DNA of 64,000 nt from Saprospiraceae bacterium (GTDB taxonomy: Bacteria > Bacteroidota > Bacteroidia > Chitinophagales > Saprospiraceae). The stretch lies in contig JADKAS010000007.1 of the NCBI GenBank assembly GCA_016715245.1, positions 62,001 through 126,000 of the forward strand, in the 5' to 3' direction. The translations under genes were made by a program, and so were the position numbers. The notes below the pieces were generated by a model. The model ran no database searches. It saw only the letters and a program-made list of their open reading frames with translations, and was not told the origin of the DNA. Below, piece after piece: positions 10,801 to 18,795 of the stretch (positions within the stretch are counted from its first letter, which is position 1; the number at the start of each line of letters is the position of its first letter).

Positions 10801-11158
10801 ACAAAATGCCATGATGTATGGTCCTGAAAAACCAGATACAATAGATTGGGAAGGAAAATATGATCTGGAAAAAGTATTAATGTCCGGATTTATTGCACAG
10901 GAGGTGGAAGAAGCTGCCAACGAAGTAAATTATGATTTTAATGGCGTTTCCAAACCAAAAAGTGAAAATGATTTGTATGGAGTGCAGTATGCCAGTTTTG
11001 TAGTTCCGCTGGTCAAAGCAGTACAGGAGCAACAAGTAATCATCGACAATCTGCAAAAACAAAATAATGATCTGAAAACAAAAAATGACAAAATGGAAAT
11101 ACGACTTTCAAAACTTGAACAGTTGCTGGATGGTAAAGCTGAAAAAGAAAAAAAATAA
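7871..11158 (+). CDS. S74-type self-cleaving repeat fibre protein 2
   Basis: An intact 1095-residue paralogue of the preceding gene, 65 bp downstream of it. It has a signal peptide ending LNAQ, an N-terminal domain (to about residue 200) nearly identical to fibre 1, then 40 uninterrupted 17-residue repeats from about residue 204, and a C-terminal S74 domain with YSDRRIKKNI. Ser945 and Lys950 keep the Ser/Lys spacing used for self-cleavage in phage endosialidase chaperone domains. The tail (about residues 1055-1095) is a coiled coil rich in K, N and L. By analogy, the protein trimerises through the tail, folds into a long beta-helical shaft and releases about 150 residues. No T9SS sorting signal is seen, so the export route is unclear. 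A phage tail fibre is an alternative origin, but no phage genes surround it. Confidence 0.85.
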   Translation: MKYFVILLFVSWTTLNAQNVGVNTPVPMSILDVDGDLALRVTSLVCINGDNHDVDISTIKKSIYKISGPVAAFSVTGLSGGVDGRIITLMNDSGFEMGIKNQDAGSTAANRIITGTSNEIVVPAQSLISFVYDLVLTRWRVTSVSSSSAGDGAWQISGNAGTTSGHFIGTTDAQPLRFRVDDTHAGAISLNTNVSLGLHALENNTSGTANTAYGEYSLFSNTTGVGNTAVGNVSLANNTTGIENIGVGNGALFYNTTGYNNTAIGTSALYNNTIGHNNIAIGYNPLVSNTTGHSNIATGYQALFDNTTGEFNMATGVSSLENNTTGSYNFAYGPYSLFSNTTGIINIAIGHESLYSNTTGSYNISSGHQSLYSNTTGNDNIASGYQTLYANTIGGGNIATGTSALSSNTTGNYNIAFGSFALDDNLTGSDNLALGLYCLSKNTTGSNNFASGSQSLFNNTTGSHNIGSGLAALFDNTIGEHNIALGEVSLTNNVSGSSNIGIGRAALYSSTTGSNNLAQGNSALYFNTTGNNNIAFGEESMHNNESGGNNIAVGTKALYSNTIGENNIATGKEALFNNTSADANIAIGIQALYTNTTGQNNIGTGYRSLYSNTTGYNNIATGYQSLYSNTVAVDNIAHGFQSLFSNVTGIRNIALGSESLYSNTTGNNNIASGYQALKNNTTGYNNIATGTHALLNNTTGENNYAYGNFALNNNVSGKNNHAIGISALYSNTTGDYNIANGGLSLFTNTSGSHNVAVGWYTLVNNITGNGNIATGSFTLQSNTHGNYNMAYGWRALQTNTTGSNNIAIGYESLFTNLTGQNNIATGYLSLYNNLNGNNNIAQGYEALKNNTSGSFNVAIGKSALQNNTSGNYNVGVGINALLSNTTGFYSSCFGYNAYPVTNDSIANYTGMGFNVGTAASGSNMVEIGNSSVSVIRGQVNFTTYSDRRIKKNIQQNVPGLEFIERLKPVTYYLDIHQQNAMMYGPEKPDTIDWEGKYDLEKVLMSGFIAQEVEEAANEVNYDFNGVSKPKSENDLYGVQYASFVVPLVKAVQEQQVIIDNLQKQNNDLKTKNDKMEIRLSKLEQLLDGKAEKEKK
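8480..10519 (+). repeat. 40 tandem 51-bp coding repeats (fibre 2)
   Basis: Exactly 40 units of 51 bp (2,040 bp), all in frame, each encoding a 17-residue NTTGxxNIAxGxxALxx unit. A decayed 41st unit starts at 10520 and leads into the S74 domain. Positions 1, 4, 7 and 11 (N, G, N, G) are the most constant. Confidence 0.9.
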
Positions 11159-11250
11159 AGCAGACTTAAATGTATCTGTACATGTATAATTAAATATAAA
11201 AGAATAGTGAAAAAATGTTTGTCAGTTATGAACCTCAATATCAAATTTTT

Positions 11251-11730
11251 ATGAAACACGTTTTTTTTATTTTATTAAGTTTCGTTGCGCAAATGGGTCT
11301 TTCTCAAGACATTCCATTGAGTTCCGGTGCTAATGCAACAGGTGCAGGAGGAACGTCAGCGTATTCAGTAGGGCAGGTATTTTATACTTCGACAACGGGC
11401 ACAGGCGGTATTTCAAACCAAGGGGTTCAGCAGCCATTTGAAATTTCTACGTCAGGCGGAGAAGAAATTACTTTTATAAAATTATCGATGATTGCTTATC
11501 CTAATCCTGCCTCATCGTATTTGAATCTGCAAATGGATAATTTTGAAGATTATACCTTTCAAAACCTGCATTATCAATTACTGGATATTTTTGGTCGGGA
11601 AATATTTACAGAAAAAATACTGGCTTCTGCAACATCGATTCGTCTCGAAAATGTTGTGCCTTCAACCTATATTTTACATATAATCAACGAAGACAAAATC
11701 CTTACAACTTTTAAAATCATTAAACATTAA
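11251..11730 (+). CDS. Small T9SS-sorted secreted protein between fibre genes
   Basis: The ATG at 11251 is preferred over an upstream in-frame ATG at 11215 because it places the signal peptide (MKHVFFILLSFVAQMGLSQ) at the start. The 159-residue product has a glycine-rich central motif (ATGAGGTSAYSVGQVFY, then SNQGVQQPFEIS) that I recall from small Bacteroidota proteins found beside fibre-like genes. The last 75 residues are a T9SS type-A sorting domain: AYPNPASSYLNLQ, then a DIFGREIF strand and a final STYILHIINE..TTFKIIKH. The domain directs export through the type IX system to the surface. It ends 3 bp before the third fibre gene, so the two are very likely co-translated. It could be an anchor or accessory for the fibres; that is inference. 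Confidence 0.85.
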   Translation: MKHVFFILLSFVAQMGLSQDIPLSSGANATGAGGTSAYSVGQVFYTSTTGTGGISNQGVQQPFEISTSGGEEITFIKLSMIAYPNPASSYLNLQMDNFEDYTFQNLHYQLLDIFGREIFTEKILASATSIRLENVVPSTYILHIINEDKILTTFKIIKH

Positions 11731-11733
11731 AAA

Positions 11734-14400
11734 ATGGTACAAGATCTGAAATCCAAAATAGCAAAAACGTTAGTGGTTTTTTTACTTATGTGTTCTTTCC
11801 AAACAGCCTTTGCACAGGCTCCACAAAAAATGAGTTATCAGGCTGTCATTCGAAACAGTAGCAGCGCACTGGTTACCAATCAGCAGGTGGGAATACGGAT
11901 TAGTATATTAAAAGGTTCCTCTACCGGAACGGAAGTTTACAGAGAAATTTTTAACCCGAACCCGGCGACCAATAGCAATGGTTTGGTCAGTTTGGAAATA
12001 GGTGCCGGCATACCATTATCGGGAACATTTGCCGGAATTGATTGGGCAAATGGTCCTTATTTTATAAAAACGGAAACAGATCCTTCAGGGGGTACAAATT
12101 ATACTATAACGGGAACAAGTCAATTAAATAGTGTTCCTTATGCTTTATTCAGTGCCAACAGCAGTGGTGGAGCCGGCTGGGGACTTTCCGGAAATTCAGG
12201 TACAAACCCTGAAACAAATTTTATCGGAACTACAGACGCAAAGGATGTCGTTTTCAAAAGAGATAATGTGATAGCAGGCCAACTAGGTATCTTCAATACA
12301 TCATTCGGCGTGAATTCTCTAAATCCTGAAACCACAGGAAACAACAATACTGCTATTGGATTAAATGCATTGTTTTCCAATACGACGGGGGAAAGTAACA
12401 CCGCTATCGGAGTTTATACCCTTTCTTTCAACACCACAGGCAGTTTTAACACTGCAAATGGTTATAATGCACTTACTTTTAATACCACAGGTGACAGAAA
12501 TACTGCCAATGGTTCGAATGCTCTTAATTTAAATACTACCGGAAAAGAAAACACTGCCAATGGTGCAAATGCTCTAAATTTCAATACCACAGGCTTTGAA
12601 AACACAGCAATTGGAGGTAATGCTATGAAGTTCAATACTTCAGGGGACAGAAATACAGCAACCGGTGTGTTTGCGCTTTTTTCAAATACCACCGGATATG
12701 AAAATACTGCCCATGGTGCGTACACTCTTTCCTCCAATTCAGAAGGTCATTCTAATACGGCTCTTGGTATGAGCGCATTATTATCCAACACTCTAGGAAT
12801 TTATAATACAGCTAATGGATATCAATCCCTTTTTACCAACACAACAGGAAGTTATAACGTAGCCAATGGTGTAAAAGCCCTTTATTCAAATACTGAAGGT
12901 CTTCAAAATACAGCCACAGGGTATCAATCACTGTATTGGAATACCACCGGAAATGCCAATACTGCCAGTGGAGTAGATGCACTTTATTCCAATACCACAG
13001 GATATGAAAATACTGCCAACGGAGCAGCTGCACTTAAAGACAATACCACAGGTATCTTCAATACCGCCGTTGGATCACAATCCCTTTTTTCCAACACTAT
13101 CGGGAGTTTTAATACTGCACACGGTTACAAATCACTTTTAAATAACACAGAGGGTTATTCCAATACCGCTACCGGGGTAAATGCAATGCTTTCCAACACA
13201 ACGGGTTATGAAAATACAGCTCATGGATTAAATGCACTATATTCCAATACCACCGGGACTAAAAATACAGCAATAGGTGTGTCTGCGCTTGGAAATACAA
13301 CAACAGGAAACTTTAATACTGCTAATGGATTTGAAGCACTTTTTTCCAATACGATAGGGTCTTCCAATACTGCCAACGGGTTTAAAGCACTCTATAACAA
13401 TACTACAGGGAACTATAACACTGCCAACGGAGAAGGTGCCCTTTATTATAATACTACAGGAAATGTGAATACTGCAACCGGGTCAGGTTCCCTTAACCGT
13501 AATACCACAGGTATCCTAAATACTGCTATAGGAGGTGGTGCACTTTTATCCAACACTATTGGAAATGAAAACACTGCCACAGGGACAAATGCACTTTCAC
13601 AAAACTCTGTTGGAAATGCTAACACAGCTACGGGGACGAACGCATTATTGCGGAATTCTACCGGAATAGAAAACTCGGCCCTAGGAGTTTCTGCACTTCG
13701 TACAAATACTTTAGGAAACTTTAATACTGCCATAGGAGTAAATGCACTTACTAACAATATCACCGGATCTTTTAATACAGCTTGTGGTCAGAATGCTCTT
13801 CTGGTCAATGTATCTGGAATTGATAATACGGCCATTGGGCAGGATGCTCTCAATACAGTAACTTCAGGAGGTAATAATACAGCTATTGGTTCAAAGGCAC
13901 AGGTTCCAGACCCCCAAGCTAGCCATCAAGTTCGAATTGGAAATACCTTTGTAAAATACGCCGGAATTCAAGTACCCTGGACAATTACATCTGATCTCCG
14001 ATGGAAATCCAATATCCAAAAATCCAATCTGGGCCTTGATTTTATCAAAGCACTCAATCCTGTTTTTTATACACGGAAAGATATTCAGATCGAAAACCAA
14101 AAAACCAGGATATTGGAAACCACCACACGCCAGGAAACAGAATATGGTTTTATAGCACAGGAACTGGAAAGTGCGTTATTAAAATTTGGCGCCAATCATA
14201 CCGGCATCATCAGCAAAGACTATGAAGGAATGTATGGTGTCCGCTACAATGATTTATTAGCACCCATGGTAAAAGCCATACAGGAACAACAATTGATTAT
14301 TGACACCCAAAACCAAAAGATTTCTGAGATGCAGACATTGATAGATGATATGCAAAACGATATTAAAAACATCAGGCTTTTATTGGAGGTAAAAAAGTAA
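11734..14400 (+). CDS. S74-type self-cleaving repeat fibre protein 3
   Basis: An 888-residue fibre protein starting 3 bp after the T9SS-sorted gene. It has a signal peptide ending AFAQ. The N-terminal domain, about residues 30-165 (starting APQKMSYQAVIRN), differs from that of fibres 1 and 2 and is common in Bacteroidota secreted proteins. Thirty 17-residue repeats of consensus NTTGxxNTAxGxxALxx (DNA 12328-13857) follow, then a C-terminal S74 domain with SDLRWKSNI. Ser753 and Lys758 keep the self-cleavage spacing even though the surrounding sequence has diverged. The last 45 residues form a coiled coil. Repeat position 8 is T here rather than I, a subfamily difference. Expected to be a trimeric surface fibre. 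The three fibre genes and the small sorted protein form one co-oriented block. Confidence 0.85.
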   Translation: MVQDLKSKIAKTLVVFLLMCSFQTAFAQAPQKMSYQAVIRNSSSALVTNQQVGIRISILKGSSTGTEVYREIFNPNPATNSNGLVSLEIGAGIPLSGTFAGIDWANGPYFIKTETDPSGGTNYTITGTSQLNSVPYALFSANSSGGAGWGLSGNSGTNPETNFIGTTDAKDVVFKRDNVIAGQLGIFNTSFGVNSLNPETTGNNNTAIGLNALFSNTTGESNTAIGVYTLSFNTTGSFNTANGYNALTFNTTGDRNTANGSNALNLNTTGKENTANGANALNFNTTGFENTAIGGNAMKFNTSGDRNTATGVFALFSNTTGYENTAHGAYTLSSNSEGHSNTALGMSALLSNTLGIYNTANGYQSLFTNTTGSYNVANGVKALYSNTEGLQNTATGYQSLYWNTTGNANTASGVDALYSNTTGYENTANGAAALKDNTTGIFNTAVGSQSLFSNTIGSFNTAHGYKSLLNNTEGYSNTATGVNAMLSNTTGYENTAHGLNALYSNTTGTKNTAIGVSALGNTTTGNFNTANGFEALFSNTIGSSNTANGFKALYNNTTGNYNTANGEGALYYNTTGNVNTATGSGSLNRNTTGILNTAIGGGALLSNTIGNENTATGTNALSQNSVGNANTATGTNALLRNSTGIENSALGVSALRTNTLGNFNTAIGVNALTNNITGSFNTACGQNALLVNVSGIDNTAIGQDALNTVTSGGNNTAIGSKAQVPDPQASHQVRIGNTFVKYAGIQVPWTITSDLRWKSNIQKSNLGLDFIKALNPVFYTRKDIQIENQKTRILETTTRQETEYGFIAQELESALLKFGANHTGIISKDYEGMYGVRYNDLLAPMVKAIQEQQLIIDTQNQKISEMQTLIDDMQNDIKNIRLLLEVKK
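12328..13857 (+). repeat. 30 tandem 51-bp coding repeats (fibre 3)
   Basis: Exactly 30 units of 51 bp encoding NTTGxxNTAxGxxALxx variants, followed by one decayed unit from 13858 (VTSGGNNTAIG). No unit is longer or shorter than 51 bp. Confidence 0.9.
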
Positions 14401-14467
14401 TAATATTTAATAAAGCAGGAAGCAATTATGTACCTTTGGTGATTATTGGCTTGACAATCATTTTATT

Positions 14468-17400
14468 TTGTGTAGAACTGATAAATATATTTATTTATTG
14501 ACTGTGTGGATATGGGTAATTCCTTTATTTTCCTGTTTGCAAAGCCAATCCGTTTCTCTCCAAAATCTTCACATCAGAAGATGGACAGTTAAAGACGGGC
14601 TGCAAAACGACAGAAATAATATAATTTATTATGACCATAAAGGTTTAATCTGGGTGGGTGGTTACGGACTTCAGAGATTTGACGGTTACCGGTTTGAACG
14701 TTTTCCGTTTGAAGAAAATACTATAATCCTCCGGATGACCGGTGATGACAACGGTTTTCTTTATATCATTGATGATGACGAACAATTGTGGACATGCCAC
14801 CCCTCTTCCGGTAAATATACATTGTATCAGGCAGGTTTTAAAGGGGAGATGAAAAAAGAAAAGTTGACCTTTTTACATTGCCAAAAAGACAACAGAGGAA
14901 ATATCTGGTTTTTGTTGTCCGGCAAACTTGCTGTACTTAAAGCCGGCCAAAAACAATTGACCAATGTTTCGGAACAATGGCCTCTGTGCGGAGAATTCCA
15001 CAACAACAGATTTTTTATGGAGGAAGGAAGGTTTATTTGGATGTTGTCTAAAGAAAATGGCATTATCCGCTATGATACACAAAAGGAGGTTTTATCTCAC
15101 CGGCAAAATCATCACACTGATGAAAAAATATTTCAATTTGAAGTAAAAGATGAAAATATTTTTGCTAAAGACAAATCAGGAAATTATTGGTTTTCAGATG
15201 CAAAAATCAGACATATTAAAAAGTATAATCCGCTATCAGGGGAAAACACTTTTTTTACTTTTCCTTACCGCAACAGAATCGATCATTATACTGAAACATT
15301 TATCAATGATTTTTATGTTGATTTGAAAGGTGAGTTTTGGGTGCGGTTGGGCGAATTTACCGGATTGGCCAAATACAATATAGGAAAGAAAACTTTTGAT
15401 ATATTGTACAGCGATAAGACAAAAGAAAATGGTTTATACAATGACTTGGTTATCGGAAGTTCCGGTGGTTTTTTTACTCAGGATATTCAGGGAAATTATT
15501 GGTTTGCTGGTGACGGACTGATGATGTTTCACCCCTCCAAACAATATATACAAACAATTTTAACGCAGGATGTGGTAAAAAAAACGTTTAAAGATGCCCA
15601 CCTTAAACTGGCCGGTGCACAGTCTTCTCCGATTGACTTTGTTGAGATGAATGACGGGAAATTGTATGTTGGCTACTATGGACTGGGTTTGGTGGAATTT
15701 GACATGGAATGTGAAAATCCTAAAAAAATTAAAATGCCTGACTACACCAGTGAATTGATTTGGAAGATGTTCTCTGCTGATGGTGAAAATTTATATTTTG
15801 GGGATCAAAAAAAGGGACTGTACGTATATAACATCCGAACCAAAACATTTTCGGAAATTTCAAGTCAAAACTCCTTACCTGATCACCTCAGCGCTTCATT
15901 TGTTGAAAATGATACCACCTTCTGGCTGGGACATTACTATACGGGTTTGAAAAAATTTAACCCAAAACGCCATTCCTTTACCTTGTTCAATGGTTTTTCC
16001 GACCAAAAATCAGAACGGGATAAACATATTTTTGACATTGAACCTCAAGGAAATCATCATTTGTGGGTAGCCACAAATAAAGGCGGTTTAATTTTGTTTG
16101 ATAAAAGAAGTGGAAAAACAGTCAAACAATTTTTTCCTTCCGGAAAAAGATTATTTCATCACAATAATACGGTGCATAATATAGAAAGATATAACACAGA
16201 TACATTGTTACTGACTGCAAATCAGGGTTTTATCATCTTCGATACCCGGAACCAGAAATATTCAACCATCACAACTAAAAACGGGTTACCTGAAAATCAT
16301 TGTATCACAAGTATGACATCAGCAAATCCACGATATGTATGGGTAAGTACTATAACCAGAGGCATATATCAGTTGGATATGCGGACGAAAAAGGTCTACC
16401 CCACGGGACAGCAACAGGGTAACGCACTTTTGCTCGGAGAGCAGTCTTCGTTTAAGCTTCCTGACGGTAAAATTCTTTTCGGGCAACATAAAGGTTTTAC
16501 ATTGATTTCCGGTTTGGAAAAGACAAACAGAAAAAGAGATTCGGTGTATATCACATATGTAAAAGTTAATAACAGGTTACTTCCTGTTGATTCCATAATG
16601 GCTGTTTCCGGACGAATGAGGTTTTCAAGTAAAAACAACAATATTTCTCTGGGATTCAGCACACTCAATTTCTGGAATTTACCTGTCCAGGAATACTTTA
16701 TTTATATCCCGCAATTGCATAATTCCAGGGAATCAATAGGTTCTGAGGCAGAGTTGGAACTCAGAGGCCTTGCACCCGGAAAATATGAAATTTTTCTGCA
16801 ATCTATGAATAAAAATACGAGGGAAGAGTCAAAAGTAACCAAATTATTTATCGAAATTGTTCCTCCTTTTTATGCAACTTTTTGGTTTTTGGGAATATGT
16901 CTTTTGGTGCTGTTGTTCTTTTTATATCAGGTTTTAAAATGGCGGCAAAATGAAAGACTTAAGGCTGAACAATTAAAAACATTACACTTTAAAAAGGAAC
17001 TCGAATACGAACAACAAAAAAGTGAAGTGGAAAGTATCAAACAACAAATGAATGATTTACAATTGTCTGCACTGCAAAGCCAGATGAACCCGCATTTTAT
17101 ATTCAACAGTTTGAATTCAATCAATAATTATATCATCAAAAACGATATTCATACTGCCAGTGATTATTTGACAAAATTTTCAAGGTTAATAAGATTGATT
17201 CTCGACCATTCCAAAAACAGTGAAATATCACTTGCCAAAGAACTCGAGACGCTCAAACTTTACTTGTTGATAGAATCTGTACGATTCAGTAACAAATTTG
17301 TTTATCGGTTTGAAGTAGACGAATCACTCAATTTGGAACATATTAAAATTCCACCGACAACGATCCAGCCTTTCGCAGAAAATGCCATCTGGCATGGGCT

Positions 17401-17671
17401 TATGCACCGTAAGAGTGGCGGCGAACTAACCATTCGGATTCAAAAAGGGAAAAAAAATATCATACTGATTTCCATAGATGACAATGGAGTGGGTCGCGAA
17501 AAATCAGCTGAGTTAAACCGGAAATCTGAAACGCATAAAAGTCATGGCGTCAATATCACCATATCGAGATTAAAACATTTTCATCCTGAAAACACTATTG
17601 AGATAGAAGATAAGTTTGATCAGGATGGAAAACCAGCCGGTACAACCGTCCATCTATTTTTGAATATTTAA
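14468..17671 (+). CDS. Beta-propeller sensor histidine kinase (LytS-type)
   Basis: A 1067-residue membrane sensor kinase. No ATG lies near the front; the TTG at 14468 is the best start because it precedes a hydrophobic export segment (YIYLLTVWIWVIPLFSCL). Residues about 35-700 form a two-component-regulator propeller with repeated GLIWVG-, GNIWFL- and HLWVATNKGG-like blades. A Y_Y_Y-type beta domain follows (about 715-795), then one membrane helix (about 800-825), a coiled linker, and a HisKA_7TM/LytS-type kinase core with QMNPHFIFNSLNS, where His876 is the likely phosphate acceptor, and an ATPase domain with DDNGVGRE. The periplasmic propeller should sense an unknown ligand. Its partner regulator begins 10 bp downstream. 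Its position after the fibre genes suggests, but does not prove, that it controls surface functions. Confidence 0.88.
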   Translation: MCRTDKYIYLLTVWIWVIPLFSCLQSQSVSLQNLHIRRWTVKDGLQNDRNNIIYYDHKGLIWVGGYGLQRFDGYRFERFPFEENTIILRMTGDDNGFLYIIDDDEQLWTCHPSSGKYTLYQAGFKGEMKKEKLTFLHCQKDNRGNIWFLLSGKLAVLKAGQKQLTNVSEQWPLCGEFHNNRFFMEEGRFIWMLSKENGIIRYDTQKEVLSHRQNHHTDEKIFQFEVKDENIFAKDKSGNYWFSDAKIRHIKKYNPLSGENTFFTFPYRNRIDHYTETFINDFYVDLKGEFWVRLGEFTGLAKYNIGKKTFDILYSDKTKENGLYNDLVIGSSGGFFTQDIQGNYWFAGDGLMMFHPSKQYIQTILTQDVVKKTFKDAHLKLAGAQSSPIDFVEMNDGKLYVGYYGLGLVEFDMECENPKKIKMPDYTSELIWKMFSADGENLYFGDQKKGLYVYNIRTKTFSEISSQNSLPDHLSASFVENDTTFWLGHYYTGLKKFNPKRHSFTLFNGFSDQKSERDKHIFDIEPQGNHHLWVATNKGGLILFDKRSGKTVKQFFPSGKRLFHHNNTVHNIERYNTDTLLLTANQGFIIFDTRNQKYSTITTKNGLPENHCITSMTSANPRYVWVSTITRGIYQLDMRTKKVYPTGQQQGNALLLGEQSSFKLPDGKILFGQHKGFTLISGLEKTNRKRDSVYITYVKVNNRLLPVDSIMAVSGRMRFSSKNNNISLGFSTLNFWNLPVQEYFIYIPQLHNSRESIGSEAELELRGLAPGKYEIFLQSMNKNTREESKVTKLFIEIVPPFYATFWFLGICLLVLLFFLYQVLKWRQNERLKAEQLKTLHFKKELEYEQQKSEVESIKQQMNDLQLSALQSQMNPHFIFNSLNSINNYIIKNDIHTASDYLTKFSRLIRLILDHSKNSEISLAKELETLKLYLLIESVRFSNKFVYRFEVDESLNLEHIKIPPTTIQPFAENAIWHGLMHRKSGGELTIRIQKGKKNIILISIDDNGVGREKSAELNRKSETHKSHGVNITISRLKHFHPENTIEIEDKFDQDGKPAGTTVHLFLNI

Positions 17672-17681
17672 AGTATTGAAA

Positions 17682-18431
17682 ATGAAGTATAAAGTGGTCA
17701 TCGTAGACGATGAAGAACATTGTATAAATACATTAAAATGGCAATTGGAGCAGTATTGTGCTGATGATGTAGACGTCATTGCTGTTTTTTCAGAACCCAA
17801 TGAGGCCATCAAAGAGATTTTGATTTTAAAACCGGACATTGTTTTTACAGATATTGAAATGCCCGCTTTGAGTGGCCTGGAGTTGGCCGCCAACATTGAA
17901 AATTTGGTTGATCATATCGTTTTCACCACAGCATATGACCAATATGCCATTAAAGCGATCAAATTAAATGTATTAGACTATTTACTTAAACCTATAGACC
18001 GGAATGAATTAATGGAAACAATTGAAAAAATTAAGACCATTCGATCTGTAAAAAAAGATAAACAGGATAATACAAATCAGGAACTGAGAAAATCAAAATT
18101 TGTCAATAAGATTGCCCTTAGAAATAATGACGGAATTTCATTTATTTCATTGGACAATATTATATTTATCGAGGGAGATAGTGCTTACAGTATCTTTCAT
18201 ATGGTCAATCAAAAAAAAATCGTAATCAGTAAGACCCTTAGTTTTGTTGAAGAATTGTTGGATGAGCCCTTCTTTTTCAGAGTGCATAAAAGTTATATTG
18301 CCAATTTAAAATATGTCGAGAATTATATTCGCGGCGATGGTGGAGAAATCATTATGAGTAATGGAATGAGTATTTCCTTAAGTAGAAATAAAAAGGAACA
18401 ATTTTTAAAAATATTCGGCCAGGGACATTAA
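17682..18431 (+). CDS. LytTR-family response regulator 1
   Basis: A 249-residue response regulator. The ATG at 17682 is preferred to a TTG two codons upstream. The receiver domain (residues 1-120) has VIVDDEE for metal binding and FTDIEMP with Asp57 as the predicted phosphorylation site, followed by the conserved TTAYDQYAIKA and LLKPID. The C-terminal LytTR DNA-binding domain (about 145-245) contains FIEGDSAYSIFH and FFRVHKSYIANL. It follows the propeller kinase by 10 bp and is its obvious partner. LytTR regulators usually bind paired direct repeats near target promoters; none could be assigned here. Confidence 0.93.
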   Translation: MKYKVVIVDDEEHCINTLKWQLEQYCADDVDVIAVFSEPNEAIKEILILKPDIVFTDIEMPALSGLELAANIENLVDHIVFTTAYDQYAIKAIKLNVLDYLLKPIDRNELMETIEKIKTIRSVKKDKQDNTNQELRKSKFVNKIALRNNDGISFISLDNIIFIEGDSAYSIFHMVNQKKIVISKTLSFVEELLDEPFFFRVHKSYIANLKYVENYIRGDGGEIIMSNGMSISLSRNKKEQFLKIFGQGH

Positions 18432-18795
18432 TGATTGAAACCTGAAAATAAAAGTAAATCTTCATGATGCATACTTTTGAAAATTTGAACTGACATAATT
18501 TGAAAATCAGGGTCTTTGGGTTTTTTATCTACAGTGAAAAGCATAAAATTTCGCTTGTTTAACCATGTTTATTAATTTAAAATTATTCATGATTGGGAAA
18601 ATAAATATTCCGACTGAAATTTTAAAGAATTACTATAACCTTATGATTACGCTTCAAATTGTTTTATTTTGATACATGTCTTTTTAATAAAAACTTTTGT
18701 ACTGAGCCGAACTGTGCATTTTAATATTTGAAATGAAGAAGCCTCACTAAATATTGGTTTCGCTGTTGAAAAGAAAACAAATGTAGAAATCTTAT
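18432..18795. other. Intergenic, nothing recognised
   Basis: A 364-bp AT-rich gap between convergent genes (regulator on plus, porin-like gene on minus). I see no convincing open frame, RNA gene or strong terminator hairpin. Confidence 0.5.

Noticed and set aside
13446..13763. 105-codon minus-strand frame inside the fibre 3 repeats
   Set aside because: Its repetitive FPVVL/ALAVF pattern is simply the reverse reading of the 51-bp repeats.
5501..13857. Regular repeats that could suggest a CRISPR array or satellite DNA
   Set aside because: The 51-bp units are continuous, in frame, encode a 17-residue protein motif and have no spacer-like unique segments of constant length between identical repeats.
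4892..14400. Prophage, because S74 domains occur in phage tail spikes
   Set aside because: Each protein has a signal peptide, and no capsid, terminase, portal, lysis or integrase gene is near. Bacteroidota carry such domains in their own surface proteins.
18432..18795. Terminator or small gene between the LytTR gene and the porin-like gene
   Set aside because: No convincing hairpin with T tract and only very short frames.
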